NCBI RefSeq assembly: GCF_047495875.1
Contig: NC_092462.1
Span: forward strand, 38,221,523-38,285,522
Length of the DNA stretch: 64,000 bases
Source of the DNA: Pithys albifrons albifrons
Taxonomy: Eukaryota; Chordata; Aves; Passeriformes; Thamnophilidae
Reading direction: 5' to 3'
The notes under the pieces were generated by a model. That model was not told the DNA's origin, did no database searches, and saw only the letters and a program-made list of their open reading frames with translations. This document shows, piece after piece, positions 50,215 to 62,345 of this stretch. The position numbers and the translations under genes are program-made. How positions within the stretch are numbered: the stretch's first letter is position 1; the number at the start of each line of letters is the position of its first letter.

Positions 50215-53200
50215 GGTATTTTGTATCATTTCAGTGTACTGATCTGACATAAAGCGCAGCCATATAAACAGTTGCATTGGCCCAGATGGGAAGGCAATAA
50301 ATTAGAGCTGGAGTTGAGTCAGTAGGTAGATGAAACCAGAAAGAATAGCAACATCTTTTATGCATGTTGCTGTTGGATTAATCATAACTTGAGAACAAAC
50401 CTGTGCTTTACAGAGGTTTAACTTCCTGTCCCAGATTTATGCACATTTTAATACACCAACACAAAGGAAGATTTCCTGGTAATGGCACTTGGACTGACTG
50501 TGCCCCATACCAGCATGGGACAGTGCTAATACAGTGCAGAATACTGAAATCTATGAAGTGTTATTTTGACCTACTGAAAGTGGACCACATAGGTACTGCT
50601 TAAATTGCCATTTCCCATAAAAGTTGCACTATTCTGGTGTGTTTCCTACTATTTTTTTCTTTCAAAATGCCTAGAGGAAATTCATTTTTATAAAAATGAC
50701 AGTTAAGCTTGACTTTCCACATTTAGGCTCCCACTTATACTTTAGAGATCCAGCACATATGGTACAGTATGTTACAACCAGCTGCTAATTGGACTCCCTG
50801 CAAACATGACTATTAAGGTCAACTGAATCAAATAAAGACAGCTCAAGCTTTAAATCTGAAGGATATATGCCCTTCTGCTTATTGCTCCCTTTGCTACTGG
50901 CAAGAATGAAATGGACTTACCCAGAAAAAAATAGGCTCCTAGCCAGCTTTGATATTATTCCTAATACTTCTAATATTATTATGCAGTTATAAGTGTATTT
51001 GGAGCTATATATCAGAAAGTGCAAAGTCCATGCCTCAGACACGTCAAGACAAAACTGTATGTACTTTGGTTATATATCATATAATGCATACTGAATGCAT
51101 CCCTAAATTTCTGTCTCATTTTTAGTATATATAGATAAAAATGAATGGTAAAATTAGAAAACTAGAAATTGTAATATTTTAGACTATATTAGAATATCAG
51201 AAATGCTATTCCTTCTGTATTGTGAGAACATATTTCAAGAAGTACACTGTTAATCTTGTTCATGCTGTCATAAAGTGATAGAGTACTACTTTTAGCAAGA
51301 TCAGTGGATGCAAGACAAAGCTTAGGAGAATCCTACAGCACTGTATAATAACAGAAGTCTTCTAATCTACACGAAATCTCGACAGTGGCCAAATAGAGTG
51401 TTTGTTTTTCAGTCTGTTGCTTTGTGAACTTGCTGCCAACAGAGCATGAACTTCACATTTATCTTAAGCTTGACCATCAAAGTCAACAGAGAATCTCACT
51501 TTGCTCCCAAATGTATGTATTAATAAACTGTGTAAACAAAACTTTTGTGGATACCTCTCTGGCTCTGAAGTCTTATGGAACTGTTGCTGATTAAGGAGTC
51601 TCTTTACTTAACATTTGTCTTTCACATTTATTTTTCAAAGTATTTCCGTAACAGGCCAATGTGACTGATGTTTCCTGACCCTCTGCCAATCACAATATAA
51701 CCTTCAAAGGAAAGAGATAACCTCCCACTGAAGTAAGCAATGAGAAAATGTTCTTCAGAAGAAAGTCCAGTAAAATTCAAATGGGGAGTGCAAAACTGGA
51801 GCTGGTATAGAGAGCCAAATACTGAGATTAATTTAACTCTTTAACTAGTCAGTCCCATAGAAAAGGGGCTGATTTAAATCAGAGTTCCACCTACCTAGCT
51901 ATACTGCAAGGAGCGAAGGCAGGGTGAGATAAGCCCTTCTGTGGCAGACACTTTGAAAGGCAGTGAGAAGCAAGGATCTTTGAGCTGGGACTGCTTGATG
52001 TTTGTCAAATGGGAAGAGCTGAGATAAAAGCAGGACCTGAAATTCTTGTTTGCATTATAACTGAGTGAGCAGTGAAGCTTTGGTCCCTTGACATATTCTG
52101 ATACACTGATACTTGTTTTCATTTCAAATCATAAAGAAGTTTGGAACATTGTGTTTTGAATTATTGGGTTTCTTTTTTTGTTTGGCTATTTTTTTTTGGA
52201 ATGAACAATTCCTAACAAACCTGATTTTGAAAGGATGGTAATCCCTTGTGCCCTAACTCTTCTCATGTCCAGGTTTTCTGGTGGAGTGAATTTTCTTTTC
52301 AGTCACCAGTTGCACTGTATTTCAATCAAAGGGGTGATTGCAGAGAATAATAGGAACTGTAGCAGGAAATTCTACTCCTATGAGAGCACCTATGACAATG
52401 GTATGTCTCCATTTATAACCTTCAGACCAACATGGTAACCTTCTCTGATACAAGCAACCAAAACAATGTTCTTTAAAGGAAGTTCACTTGACAGAGAATA
52501 AAAAGAATTTTTTTCATGCTTTACACAATTTTCACTGAAAAGGTAATTTCCGCTGAGTATGTTTTTTTAATCTATATGTCTTCTTGCCAGACAAATAGTA
52601 AAATTATGCTGTTTAATTGGTGAGAGACTTGGCTAATTTCAAGTGCTATAGTCAGTAATGTTACTGAAACTTCATTAGAGGCTTTGATTATTTTTAGAAT
52701 TCATTTTTACCTTTGTTTGTTTCTTTGTTTTGTGAGTGGCACTTAGATAACTCCCTAGAAGCTCGAGCTTTTGGACTGAAAATTGAAACTTTTTGTCCTT
52801 GTTACATAGTGGTCAAATTTTTATTTATTATTTTGTTTATTTAAATTTTGTTCAAATTCTGAAGGGAAATAGTTCAGGATCAGACTGCGAATAGCCCTTG
52901 CACAAAGCATAGGCAATGACATCTTTTCTAGTTTTGGGTAACCTCCAGGAACATGTGTGTTCATTTGGAATATGTCTGCAAATATTGCTCACACCCTCAC
53001 TATCTTCTCTGAGTAGAGGAAGATTAATTAGTCAACCCTGATAAATGCCACAACAACCATTATTGTTTTAACCAGTGCCAGCCTTCATTTACAGATTAAA
53101 ACCAAAGAAGAAGCTGCTGTCCTTCTTGACTAATATTTGATCTAAGTCTCTAAACATAATGCCATGTTCCTTCTCATGAATCAAACAACATTTTGGTTGT

Positions 53201-56200
53201 ATGGGTCCAGTGCTTCCTGAAGTCTAGAGGAGGAAGAGTGGGGAGAGACTGTGCAATAAATGCTAGTTCAGAAGTTATGTGATTATGATCATAGGATCAT
53301 TATCATCTAAATAATTTTTTTTTCCACTGGAAGTTAGTCATATTTTATTTTTCACATTTTTCAATGAATTAAAACATCTAAATTTACCAGCTTTGTCATA
53401 GGAAGTTTGTCTTATTCTCTAACCAAGATAACAATGCAGATTTAAGCTGAGGCAACAAATACAGTGTTATGACAAATGTTTAAAATTAGTTGTCCAGCTT
53501 TCACAAAGGCAATTTAAAATTCTGTTTTGATATTAAATGCAAGGTAATATGAAAGGAAAAAAGAGAAAGAAATCCCAGGTCATATCTTTAAAGCTCTGGA
53601 ATGGTGTAAATTATTACGGTGGTTTCACATTTTCATGGGATCAAGGCAACAACAGTAAGCTCATAAAACAGATACCACTAATTATGCAGAGGAGAAGTCA
53701 TTAAGTCACTGATGGAAGCATGGTTTATATTCATGAACACATCATTAAAATTTTAAGATGCACTATCAAATTCTACATTTTAATACTACACCAAACAGCA
53801 TTAAACCCTCCCAACATGAAAATCAAATTGTTTAATGATTATGTTTGTCACACAGGTTTTATATGTCTGCCGTTGAAGCAGATGTAGTCTTTTCTGTTGC
53901 TGGACAGCTTTTATCACTGGACAATTAAAATAATTTTTTGCAGTTTGTAGTAAAACTAAATACAATGAAAAGGAAAGAAAATCACCAAAAAGTTAGGAAT
54001 GTTTAATTGCAAAAATATTTAAATTTAGCCAATCACATAAAACTCTTTTTATGGTGTTGTCAATTTGGTTTTAATTCTCTTGTATTTTATTTTAATTAAA
54101 AAAACATTTTAAAGTAACAGGATAGTGATTCAGGCAGGGTACAACCCAGCACACAAACGTTAGGTATTTTATACCTCTGATGTGGACACACAGTATTACT
54201 GCTCCGTTCTCCTTCACTTCAGAGTGAATTGTGTTGCTGCTTACATTTGGGACCTCTAGAAATAACTCTCTCTCTAGAGGGCACATTCAATCAAATTAAG
54301 ATTCAGTCTAATTTGTCAGTATCAGCAACTAAAATCTCAAATACTTAATGCTATACGTAAAGGAGAGGGGTTTTAATATTTAACAATGGAGATTTGTTAA
54401 AACCTTATTGAAAAAGCTAAACTGGTCTATTTCTAATTAATTACTGTATGATATCCAAGTGCTGTCTAATACCATTGTAAAACGTTTATCTGAAAAAACT
54501 TGAGTGAGATGTTTCACTTGTCAATATAAATTTGTCAAAGCGAATTCTGTTAGGACTCAGTGAAGACTTCTGCCTAAAATTTCAGCAGCTCAATGTGGCC
54601 TAACATTAGGTCTTTTCTGAACCTTTCTTTCTCCAGATCCAATATTTGGCCTACACTATCTGCCAGCATATATTTAATGAGAAGCACACATCTAAAAGCT
54701 CTCACAGCTCTCAAAATTTAGGAGTAAATATTTTTAAATGAAAACCGTATGCTAAGCAGTGCAGATTTGCTGGTGCAGATGTTATTTTTGGCTCATTTTC
54801 TTTAACTAATTCATAACCAACGTACTTCAGCCTACTTTTCCACATTTATTATTGGTATTCAGAATACCACAGATGTAGTGAAAGATCTTAATAACATAGT
54901 ATCTCAAGATATTTTAGGTAGTTTTCTACTTAGCAGCAAATCCATCATCAAAATTCTGTGAATAAGTTGTATCCTCAGGACCCTCTAAATAGCAAAATTG
55001 ATAAAAAAAAAAGAGAAAATTGAGATAAAAAACACTTAACCAGAGAATGGGACAAGAAAGACCATTTAGCATGAAATTCTGCACTCCATTTTTCTCAGGA
55101 GCTTCACACAATCCTCTGGCATTTAATTGCTGAATCCATTATGCAGTTCTGCAAGCACAGGACAATCATTTCAGCTTTTGTGCTTTATGTGGATGGTGCT
55201 CCTACATTCATTCTACTTACTGAGATTCATAATTATTCCCCTTATCCACAGTGTCATTCTTGCCTGAAAGAAACTGAAGTCTCTGGCAAAAGTCACAGAA
55301 TTTTCCACACTCTGCTAATACTTAATTAATACAGAATTAGTTAATTGTCTGGTTATGGGAGACCCTGTTCTAAGCCATTTTATATTGGCCAATGGTTTCT
55401 TAAAGAATGGATCATGCATTTTTTCCATAAATTGATCTAATTAGCTTTTTTCTTGAAATGTTGAATATTCCTGAGGTCTTGAAACCATACTATTTAGAAG
55501 AACATGAGCTTCTCTTCTGGTTGTGGATGGAAAAACATTTCACATATTTTTTGGATTGCAAAAAACTAGATCAACTCAGTTTAACATCAGAGTGGACAGT
55601 GCAGTGACAGAAGGATTAAAGCACAGAGATGCTGTTCATGCCATTTACATTGATCTGTTCAGATATTTTTCTTAGAGGCCAAAATTGCCAATTCTTAGTT
55701 TCAGCAAGAACAAATTTTATTTTTTCAGCTGTATTTAAATAAGATGAAGGGGATTTGACTGTGTGATTATGCTGTTCTGACTATTGTGAGGATCTACCCT
55801 GTAAATAAATATTTTTAATGTGCATACTATATAGGATTAATATGGGACTAATTTTTAGCCCAAAACTTGCTTAGAGACTTGAAATTCTAAACAATTTGGA
55901 CACTGGACAACAGAATAAGTAAGCCAAGGAATGTGAAATTTGAGAATGAGAAGCTCCTCTGTCACAGACATGAAAACAAAATAATAGACTAAAATAAATT
56001 AATTATACATGAGCTTACAAAGGGAGTCTGAAATGGTTTAGAAATGTGTCGGGACGCTAAGAATCAAATCCAGTAAACATTTAAAACTGTGCTTACTACC
56101 AGGATAAGTAGGCCCAGAACTGCTAGAGAACTGATCAAGGTAGTAAATAGCAAATGCAGCTTTTGCAGGATCATGTCTGTTGGCAGAAGTGCATAGGGTT

Positions 56201-57243
56201 TGCAGATTTCCCATTTTTATGTCTTGAAACATTTTTGATTGAGGTCTTTCTGTTAAGTTTTGCCAATTATACCTTAAACCGATACAAGATACTTCACTAG
56301 CTTTGATGCTGAAACAGTAACATTGTAACTTTACAAAATGTCTTTAGTTACTAGAAAGTTATAAAGTATGAAAACTAAGTTGTTACGGGGTTCTTAGGTA
56401 TTTTTAAATGATTTTCAAAAAATTGTGGATTTTTTTAGAGAGTCACCTTTGTTTGGAAAGAAACAAAACCCAGACCTGTAGGTCATTTATTCTTACTGCC
56501 CTCTGGAACAAAACAGAAACATGAAAGTGATGGGAAAAGTCAAACCCAACATCCTAAGTGAATTGTTTAAAAAGTCCTGATATTTTGATGAGAAAAGATT
56601 CAGGAAAAAAGACCCAACACTTTTGAATGACATGTTTACAGACTGTCATTCCATCACCAGAAGGATATGTATTTAAAACAGATAATTCTCTTTACTAAAT
56701 CTAATAATGGCACCTTGCTAGATAAACTGTCTAATCAGGCAGAAACTGAATCTAGGCATAATTTATCAGACAAACTAAATTAAATAATTTTTATATTGCA
56801 CATTTCACAAACTCAAACTCTATAATTTGGATTAATTGCTGCCTTCATCAGTTTTAGCGAGGTCAAGGATTAAGTAGGCTTGGAGTATGATCTGATCTTT
56901 CATTGCAATTCTAATTGCTTCAAAATCTTTAGCTGTCAAATTCCCAGTTGCAGGTTTCACAGGAGATTGCTGCAAAATAGATTTTGATGCTGTATGGTAT
57001 TATCCATGCCTTACATTATCTAGCCATGAAATATCCAGGCATTAACAAAAGAGGTGTTTTGAAAGAGAGTGTGAAAATCATATTAATGTGCAAGTTTTTC
57101 CATGCTTTGGATTTTTTTGTCACAAATTATGAACAAAAGTTGAAAAATCAACCACATTAAAAGGAAAAAAGATAAGCAAGATTTAATTTTATGTTTATAG
57201 GAAGAAAAATTTTAAATTTGATATAACTAGCTGAAAATTTCAT
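50215..57243. other. Unassigned DNA, about 7 kb without gene or recognised repeat
   Basis: No CR1, LTR, exon or RNA gene was recognised. Open frames are at most 75 codons. A hairpin with 8-bp arms (CCTCTAGA and TCTAGAGG, 12-base loop) lies at 54253-54280. This is the longest transposon-free stretch I could see in the window. Confidence 0.5.
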
Positions 57244-57275
57244 ATAAAACATTTTTCCTTTGAAAAATGTTTTAT
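57244..57275 (+). repeat. Perfect 14-bp inverted repeat with 4-base loop
   Basis: Arms ATAAAACATTTTTC (57244-57257) and GAAAAATGTTTTAT (57262-57275) are exact reverse complements around CTTT. No transposon or gene context explains it. The arms are AT-rich, so the hairpin is weak for its length. Confidence 0.85.
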
Positions 57276-60248
57276 GATTTCATCTTTTCATACAAATGCC
57301 ACTAAACAAAATATTTTAAGCCAAAAACTTGTCTGGTTTTGGTTATTTGGGAGGGAGGATGTCGAGGAAGAATTAAGTTTTTACAATATGGGTCTAGAAG
57401 TGCTCTTCTGCACTTGGTTATGTATATTTAAGACATATCTCCCTCCTGGCATGATTTGCAACACAATGATGGAGCAATGTTGAGAAACCCATGCTATTGC
57501 TTTCTACTTAAGTTCCCAGAATTGTCAATCTGGCAGCTCTCATAGTACAACATTTACATAATTTTTAAATTACAGACAATAATACAAAACCCTTCTCCAT
57601 CAAAGGATCAGTTTCCTTCCCCACCCTACCCCTGAAGTCAATAGCAAAATGTCCTTTCTCAGCAGTGGAAATAAAATGTCTTGGTTATTCCTACAGTATG
57701 CTTGAAATTATATTTTGCTTTTACCTAATACTATGGTATTTGAGAAGGTACACTAGTATATGGGTTGCTATAAATAGTAACTATAAAGTCTTTGATAGTA
57801 AATGTAGTACATGTAGAGCGTATATGATGACTATTTATGGAAATTTTTGGTTTTGTAAAACTGGACTCCAGTGCCTAGAGATGAAAAGAGTTTTTTCAGG
57901 AAAATTATTGATCTCTTTTTTTCTTTTTTTTTGGTGAGACAAAAATGAGCATATTCCTAAATGAATGTAAATTATAATTGTCAATCAAGGAAACACAATT
58001 TTCTCTCATGCCTCCTTTCTGTTGCCATCATCCCTTCAGCTATATGAGAAGGACATTCTTTACAACTGCTAGCATGAAACAACACAGGATTGCTCTTATC
58101 TGTCACTAGTGCTGTGATTTTTTTAGCTAAATTGTAGACAGATGGATAGACAGATGCAAAAACGATTGACCTATCCCTCATTTCACTTCAGATGACAATG
58201 TAAGCCTGTCTGTGTATGTGTATATAATATACAATGTTTATGTGTGGGTCCGTATACGCACACATGTATTGTGACTGGTGAGAGAGAGAGAACTTGAGCA
58301 CTTTTTCTATACTTTTATATAATTATTCGCAAAAGTGTTTAATTATAAAAAGCTAAGTCCAAATGCCTTTTCTTTTGCTAAAGCAGCTGTTCATATAAAA
58401 AAGAAAAAAAGAAAACAAACCAGCAACTTTTCTTTTACTGCAGGATACATGCTCGGCTGCTCTTATTGTGATGCCTACAGTGCCGTGGAGCAGTGGACCT
58501 TGCCTCTTTTTGTAGTTAACTGGTGAAAAAGACTGCATCTGCTTATTCTCAGACATCAAATCAGCTAAAGGAATAAGACATGAGAGGCCTGTGAATGAGA
58601 AGGTCTTTTTAAATTTACAAAGCATTTGCTCCTGAATCCACCTCAGCCAGTTTGGGGAAAGCGCTTTTGGCACCAAGTCACCCTTCAGGGAAAGACTGAT
58701 AATGATCACTAGAGACATACTATGGGCTCCTGCCTCACTCACTTCAAAGGCCTTCTCTCTTAATCAACATTAAATCATCATTTTGTCTTGGATATAGAGA
58801 CAGCTGTACACAATCTATTTGTTTTAAAACAGATTAAGAATGGGTTTTCTTCCAGAGTATAAGCTGCATCAGAAATGTACTTTAAAGCTGCAACTAGGAA
58901 AAACATTGCTCCCTTCGTTAGCTAGATTCCAATACTAGCTGAGAATATATATTGTCCCAGGACTGGATCCTTCCTCAGTTGTTTCACAATCCCCAGGAGC
59001 ACTCAGGAGATATGACAAGTTAAAAAAATCAAGTATCTCTTGTTCTTAGCTGTGTCTTCTGATGAGTTTTCCAGGAAAGCCCATAGCCATAGTAAGTATT
59101 ATAAGATCATCTTGATGTGGTTTCTGTTTTTTTTTTTTACCTCAGAGGCACCCTATTTCATCCACTGACAGTCTCACAAGGTGACAGCAAAGGCTTTTTA
59201 TTACCCAATTAAAAGTTGATAGCCAAAGAGTTGTTAAAGAATTAAGTAAAAGCCCTAAATTACAGGGGGAAAAAAACCCTTGTCTAGATCCATGCTGGAG
59301 ATATTTTTACATAGTTGCTACCCATCTCTTTACAAGCTGTTTTTCTTGCACAATAGAGATGCACTGAAATGTGCACAATTTAAAAGTCTAGAAACAAGGG
59401 ATATTTCCTGAACAAGATACTATGCATTGGGAAGCAGTGGTTCCCAAAAAAAGATTTCAGACTTAAAATGAGGACCCAATTGAATGCCATTCCCAGCATA
59501 AATTTATGGTGAAATGAGCTATTTAGGTTTTTTTATGTGTAGAAAGAATATTGATAATGGAAGATGGCAATGAGCCCTAATTTTCATTTTTTAAAAAAGA
59601 TATCAAAAAATTGAAATAGGTATATAAAAATATGGCAAAGAATATTTATCACAATGAATAACTTAGAATATTCAGTATGTGTTATTTAAAACAGAAACAA
59701 AAAGCTTGGCAAACAACATGATTTTATGACACTAGCTCCATCACAGAGATAAAACAGTGGCTTAATCCTTCACATATTAGAGAAACACAAAATGGGTTTA
59801 AGAAAGTGTAGGCCAAAGTGAGATGAATTCAAACTGAAGATGAGGTCCAGCTTCTAAGCTGAACTGATCCCTTCTGCACTTGTTCCATCTCTTACCGTCT
59901 TTAAGTCAAAATCAGCTAACTTTTTGGAGGTTTGTTTCTTAGCCAAGCATTAGCTGCTTTAATTCAAATTGGACTCCATTCAGAAGAAGCTGAGTGAAAT
60001 GTAGTTCTGTCCAAAACAAGAGTGAAGTAGACACGATGATCTTGAGCTTCAGCCTTTCTCACATGTCCTTGGTTCAAGTACAGGTGCCACTAGCATTTTC
60101 ACTCAGCTACCTTAACTGCAAGAATAAATCATAGGCCTGTGCATGTGAATTGATATGCCAATAGATTCCATCAGTTACACAAACAGCATGCTTGCAAGAC
60201 ATTGTGACTATTGTGTCAACACAGAATGACAATTGTGCCTACTTATTT
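57276..60248. other. Unassigned DNA with one fold-back
   Basis: No gene was recognised. The 129-codon minus-strand frame at 58353-58742 has no recognisable domain and fits chance. A hairpin at 58231-58272 has arms ACAAT...ATGTGTG and CACACAT...ATTGT with a small internal loop, followed by (GA)n. Confidence 0.5.
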
Positions 60249-60455
60249 CATAGAATCACAGAATATGCTGAGTTGAAAAGGCCCCACAAGAATCAAATTC
60301 AACTCTTAGTCCTGCACAGGACCACCGCAAGAGACACACCATGTGCCTGAGAGTATCATCCAAACACTTTAGCTCTAGCAGGTTTGGTGCTGTGACCATT
60401 TCCCTGGGGAGCCAGTTCCAGTACCCAGATATTTGTTAGGACACTTTTCTAAAAC
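60249..60455 (-). mobile_element. CR1 LINE 3' end (passerine CR1 type sharing the SINE tail)
   Basis: The plus strand shows the antisense of a CR1 3' end: CATAGAATCACAGAATATGC, GAGTTGAAAAGGCCCCACAA, CCTGCACAGGACCACC, ATGTGCCTGAGAGTATCATC and TCCCTGGGGAGCCAGTTCC. It is strongly 5'-truncated (about 200 bp) and diverged. Its terminal block is the same as the tail of the SINE at 1601-1743, which supports that LINE/SINE pairing. Confidence 0.9.
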
Positions 60456-60662
60456 CAAGAAAATAAATTATTGAAAATGAAAATTCAGATTTTATAAATT
60501 AGAATAAATCACAGTTTTGTCTTAAGCGCTTATTCTCTCTTTAAATATTAAAGACAAAGATACTCCAATGACCAAATTCAGAATATTGTACTCTAAAAGA
60601 AGTCTGATTAATATTTCTTTCCTTTATATAAATGTATGCATGTGTATATATATATATATGTA

Positions 60663-60743
60663 TAAAATAGCACAGTCACATATATACGTATATATATATT
60701 TTATGTGTGTGTGTGTGTGTATGTATGTGACTGTGGTATTTTG
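60663..60743 (+). ncRNA. Long fold-back, hairpin RNA candidate over TA/TG repeat
   Basis: As plus-strand RNA, 60664-60699 pairs base for base with 60707-60742. The outer AAAATA/TATTTT (6 bp) is followed by one G-G mismatch (60670/60736), then CACAGTCACAT/ATGTGACTGTG (11 bp, perfect), then 18 further pairs in which (UA)n meets (UG)n with eight G-U wobbles. The loop is 7 bases. In all, 35 of 36 positions pair. The outer 17 pairs are unique sequence. The inner part pairs automatically because UA and UG repeats are wobble-complementary. It could be a hairpin RNA, a miniature inverted-repeat transposon whose centre became a microsatellite, or coincidence. No transcript evidence exists. Confidence 0.4.
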
Positions 60744-62174
60744 GGATAAAGATAATTGAATATGAGCCAGTTTACCAGAAAACTGGAACACAGTGTAGCA
60801 AGGTGGATATTACTACTTACTTCAGTTTTCATACTGTGCTTATCACATGATGAATAGGGAGTAAATGAGAAATGCAGCTCAACTTGGTTATGTAGGTGCC
60901 ATCATAAAGAATATTAGATTTCCAAGAAGATACAGCCAGGCATGGGAATAAAACGTGAAGAAAAAATTACTAAACTAAATTTTAGCTAGTAAACAGCAGA
61001 GGAAAACAGCTAAGGAAAGGAAGATAAGGAAGGAAATTCAGTAAAAACTGGGTAGATTTTTGACAGAAAAAGGATTAAATACTGAGAGGGAAAAATCCTA
61101 GTAACATGGAACAGAAGACACTAAACCATTGTGGAAAAACTGCACACTAGCTAGAAAAGGGCTTCACTCACTAGAACTGAGCAGGAGTATTATTTTGAAT
61201 AAAGGGAGGCTCGTTCCTTTTCCTCACAGAGGGATGAGAATATACCAGATGATCTAGTTAGTGAGCAGGATGCAAGGAAGGAAAAATTCATATAAAATGA
61301 CTCCAAAGCAGTTGAAAAACAACAGAATGCAAATCAAGGCAACATAAATTATTGAGAGGGAGTGAGAGTTACTCCAGGGGTTTTATCCCCTTCCCCCCAC
61401 AGGATACAAGATATTTCCTTTGAGTTTACAATAGTAATTTCAGAATGCTTCTCCTGGCACTGTGAGAGACGCATGTATTTTCAGCACTTGGCAAGGAGAC
61501 ATTTAGAAGATAGGGGTTGTTCTTTTACTTGGGAAAGGGAATTCAACTTCTTTCACTGTGACAGTAAATAATCCATTTCTCCACTGATGTCACCTTTGCA
61601 CAGACAACAGTAAACTTGGCATTTCCTAATTTTTTGCTCCTTGCCTTTACAACCTAAATAACTTTCTTCTTTTCACTGAGTAATTGTCCACATGGAGTCC
61701 ATTTTTATTGTGTGCATGCTCATGGCTAGTTCAGGAACAAGGAGCACGTACAGTCCAAGAATGGACTACATGTGCACAACACATTTCAAAGTACAGTTCC
61801 TGAGAGGTAAATAACTCCTTACTAGAGTGCAATATTGAATAAATTAAGAGGGAATTGCCTGATCACTACCAATGCAAATTACTGATCTTTCATAATGTGC
61901 AGTAGATAGAAAGGGTTCTGATTTTTCAACAAATTTTCACAACTAAGTAATCCTACAACACAATTTGGGACAATTAATTATTTGATAGAACTGAAAAATT
62001 TGTCCCTTTGTAAAGTACGTCAAGCTGATAAAATACTGCAGAATTAAATTCCAACAGTGTACACCAGTATTTTATATTTCTCAGATATCTACATCCTATA
62101 CAATATAGAAATGCTAGCTGGTGTGATCAACAGTAATGGGAAGGGGAAATGCTTCACCTTTAATTTATGAAAGC
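60744..62174. other. Unassigned DNA, no gene seen
   Basis: Nothing was recognised. Open frames are at most 69 codons. Confidence 0.55.
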
Positions 62175-62345
62175 ACTTATAGGGCATAGGAATAGCCATT
62201 CTGGATTAGATCAAAGGCCCAGTCTGTAACAATGACCAGTAGCAGATGTTACAGGAATAAAAGAAAGAGATGGCAACCTCTCCTTTTCTATGCAATCAGA
62301 CACTGTAAGTCTATACCACCTGACTTTCCTGCAGAGGGGCACATA
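62175..62345 (-). mobile_element. Ancient CR1-type LINE 3' end fragment
   Basis: The plus strand carries GGGCATAGGAATAGCCATTC, TGGATTAGATCAAAGGCCCA, GTCTGTAACAATGACCAGTA and GCAGATGTTACAGG. These match in order the antisense 3' end of ancient amniote CR1 elements (pattern: ACATAAGAATGGCCATACTG, GGTCAGACCAAAGGTCCA, GACAGTGGCCAGTGCCAGAT). It is well diverged and about 170 bp is recognisable. Confidence 0.72.

Noticed and set aside
58353..58742. 129-codon minus-strand open frame
   Set aside because: No known domain, and it crosses an A-rich tract that yields Phe-rich low-complexity peptide. It fits chance.
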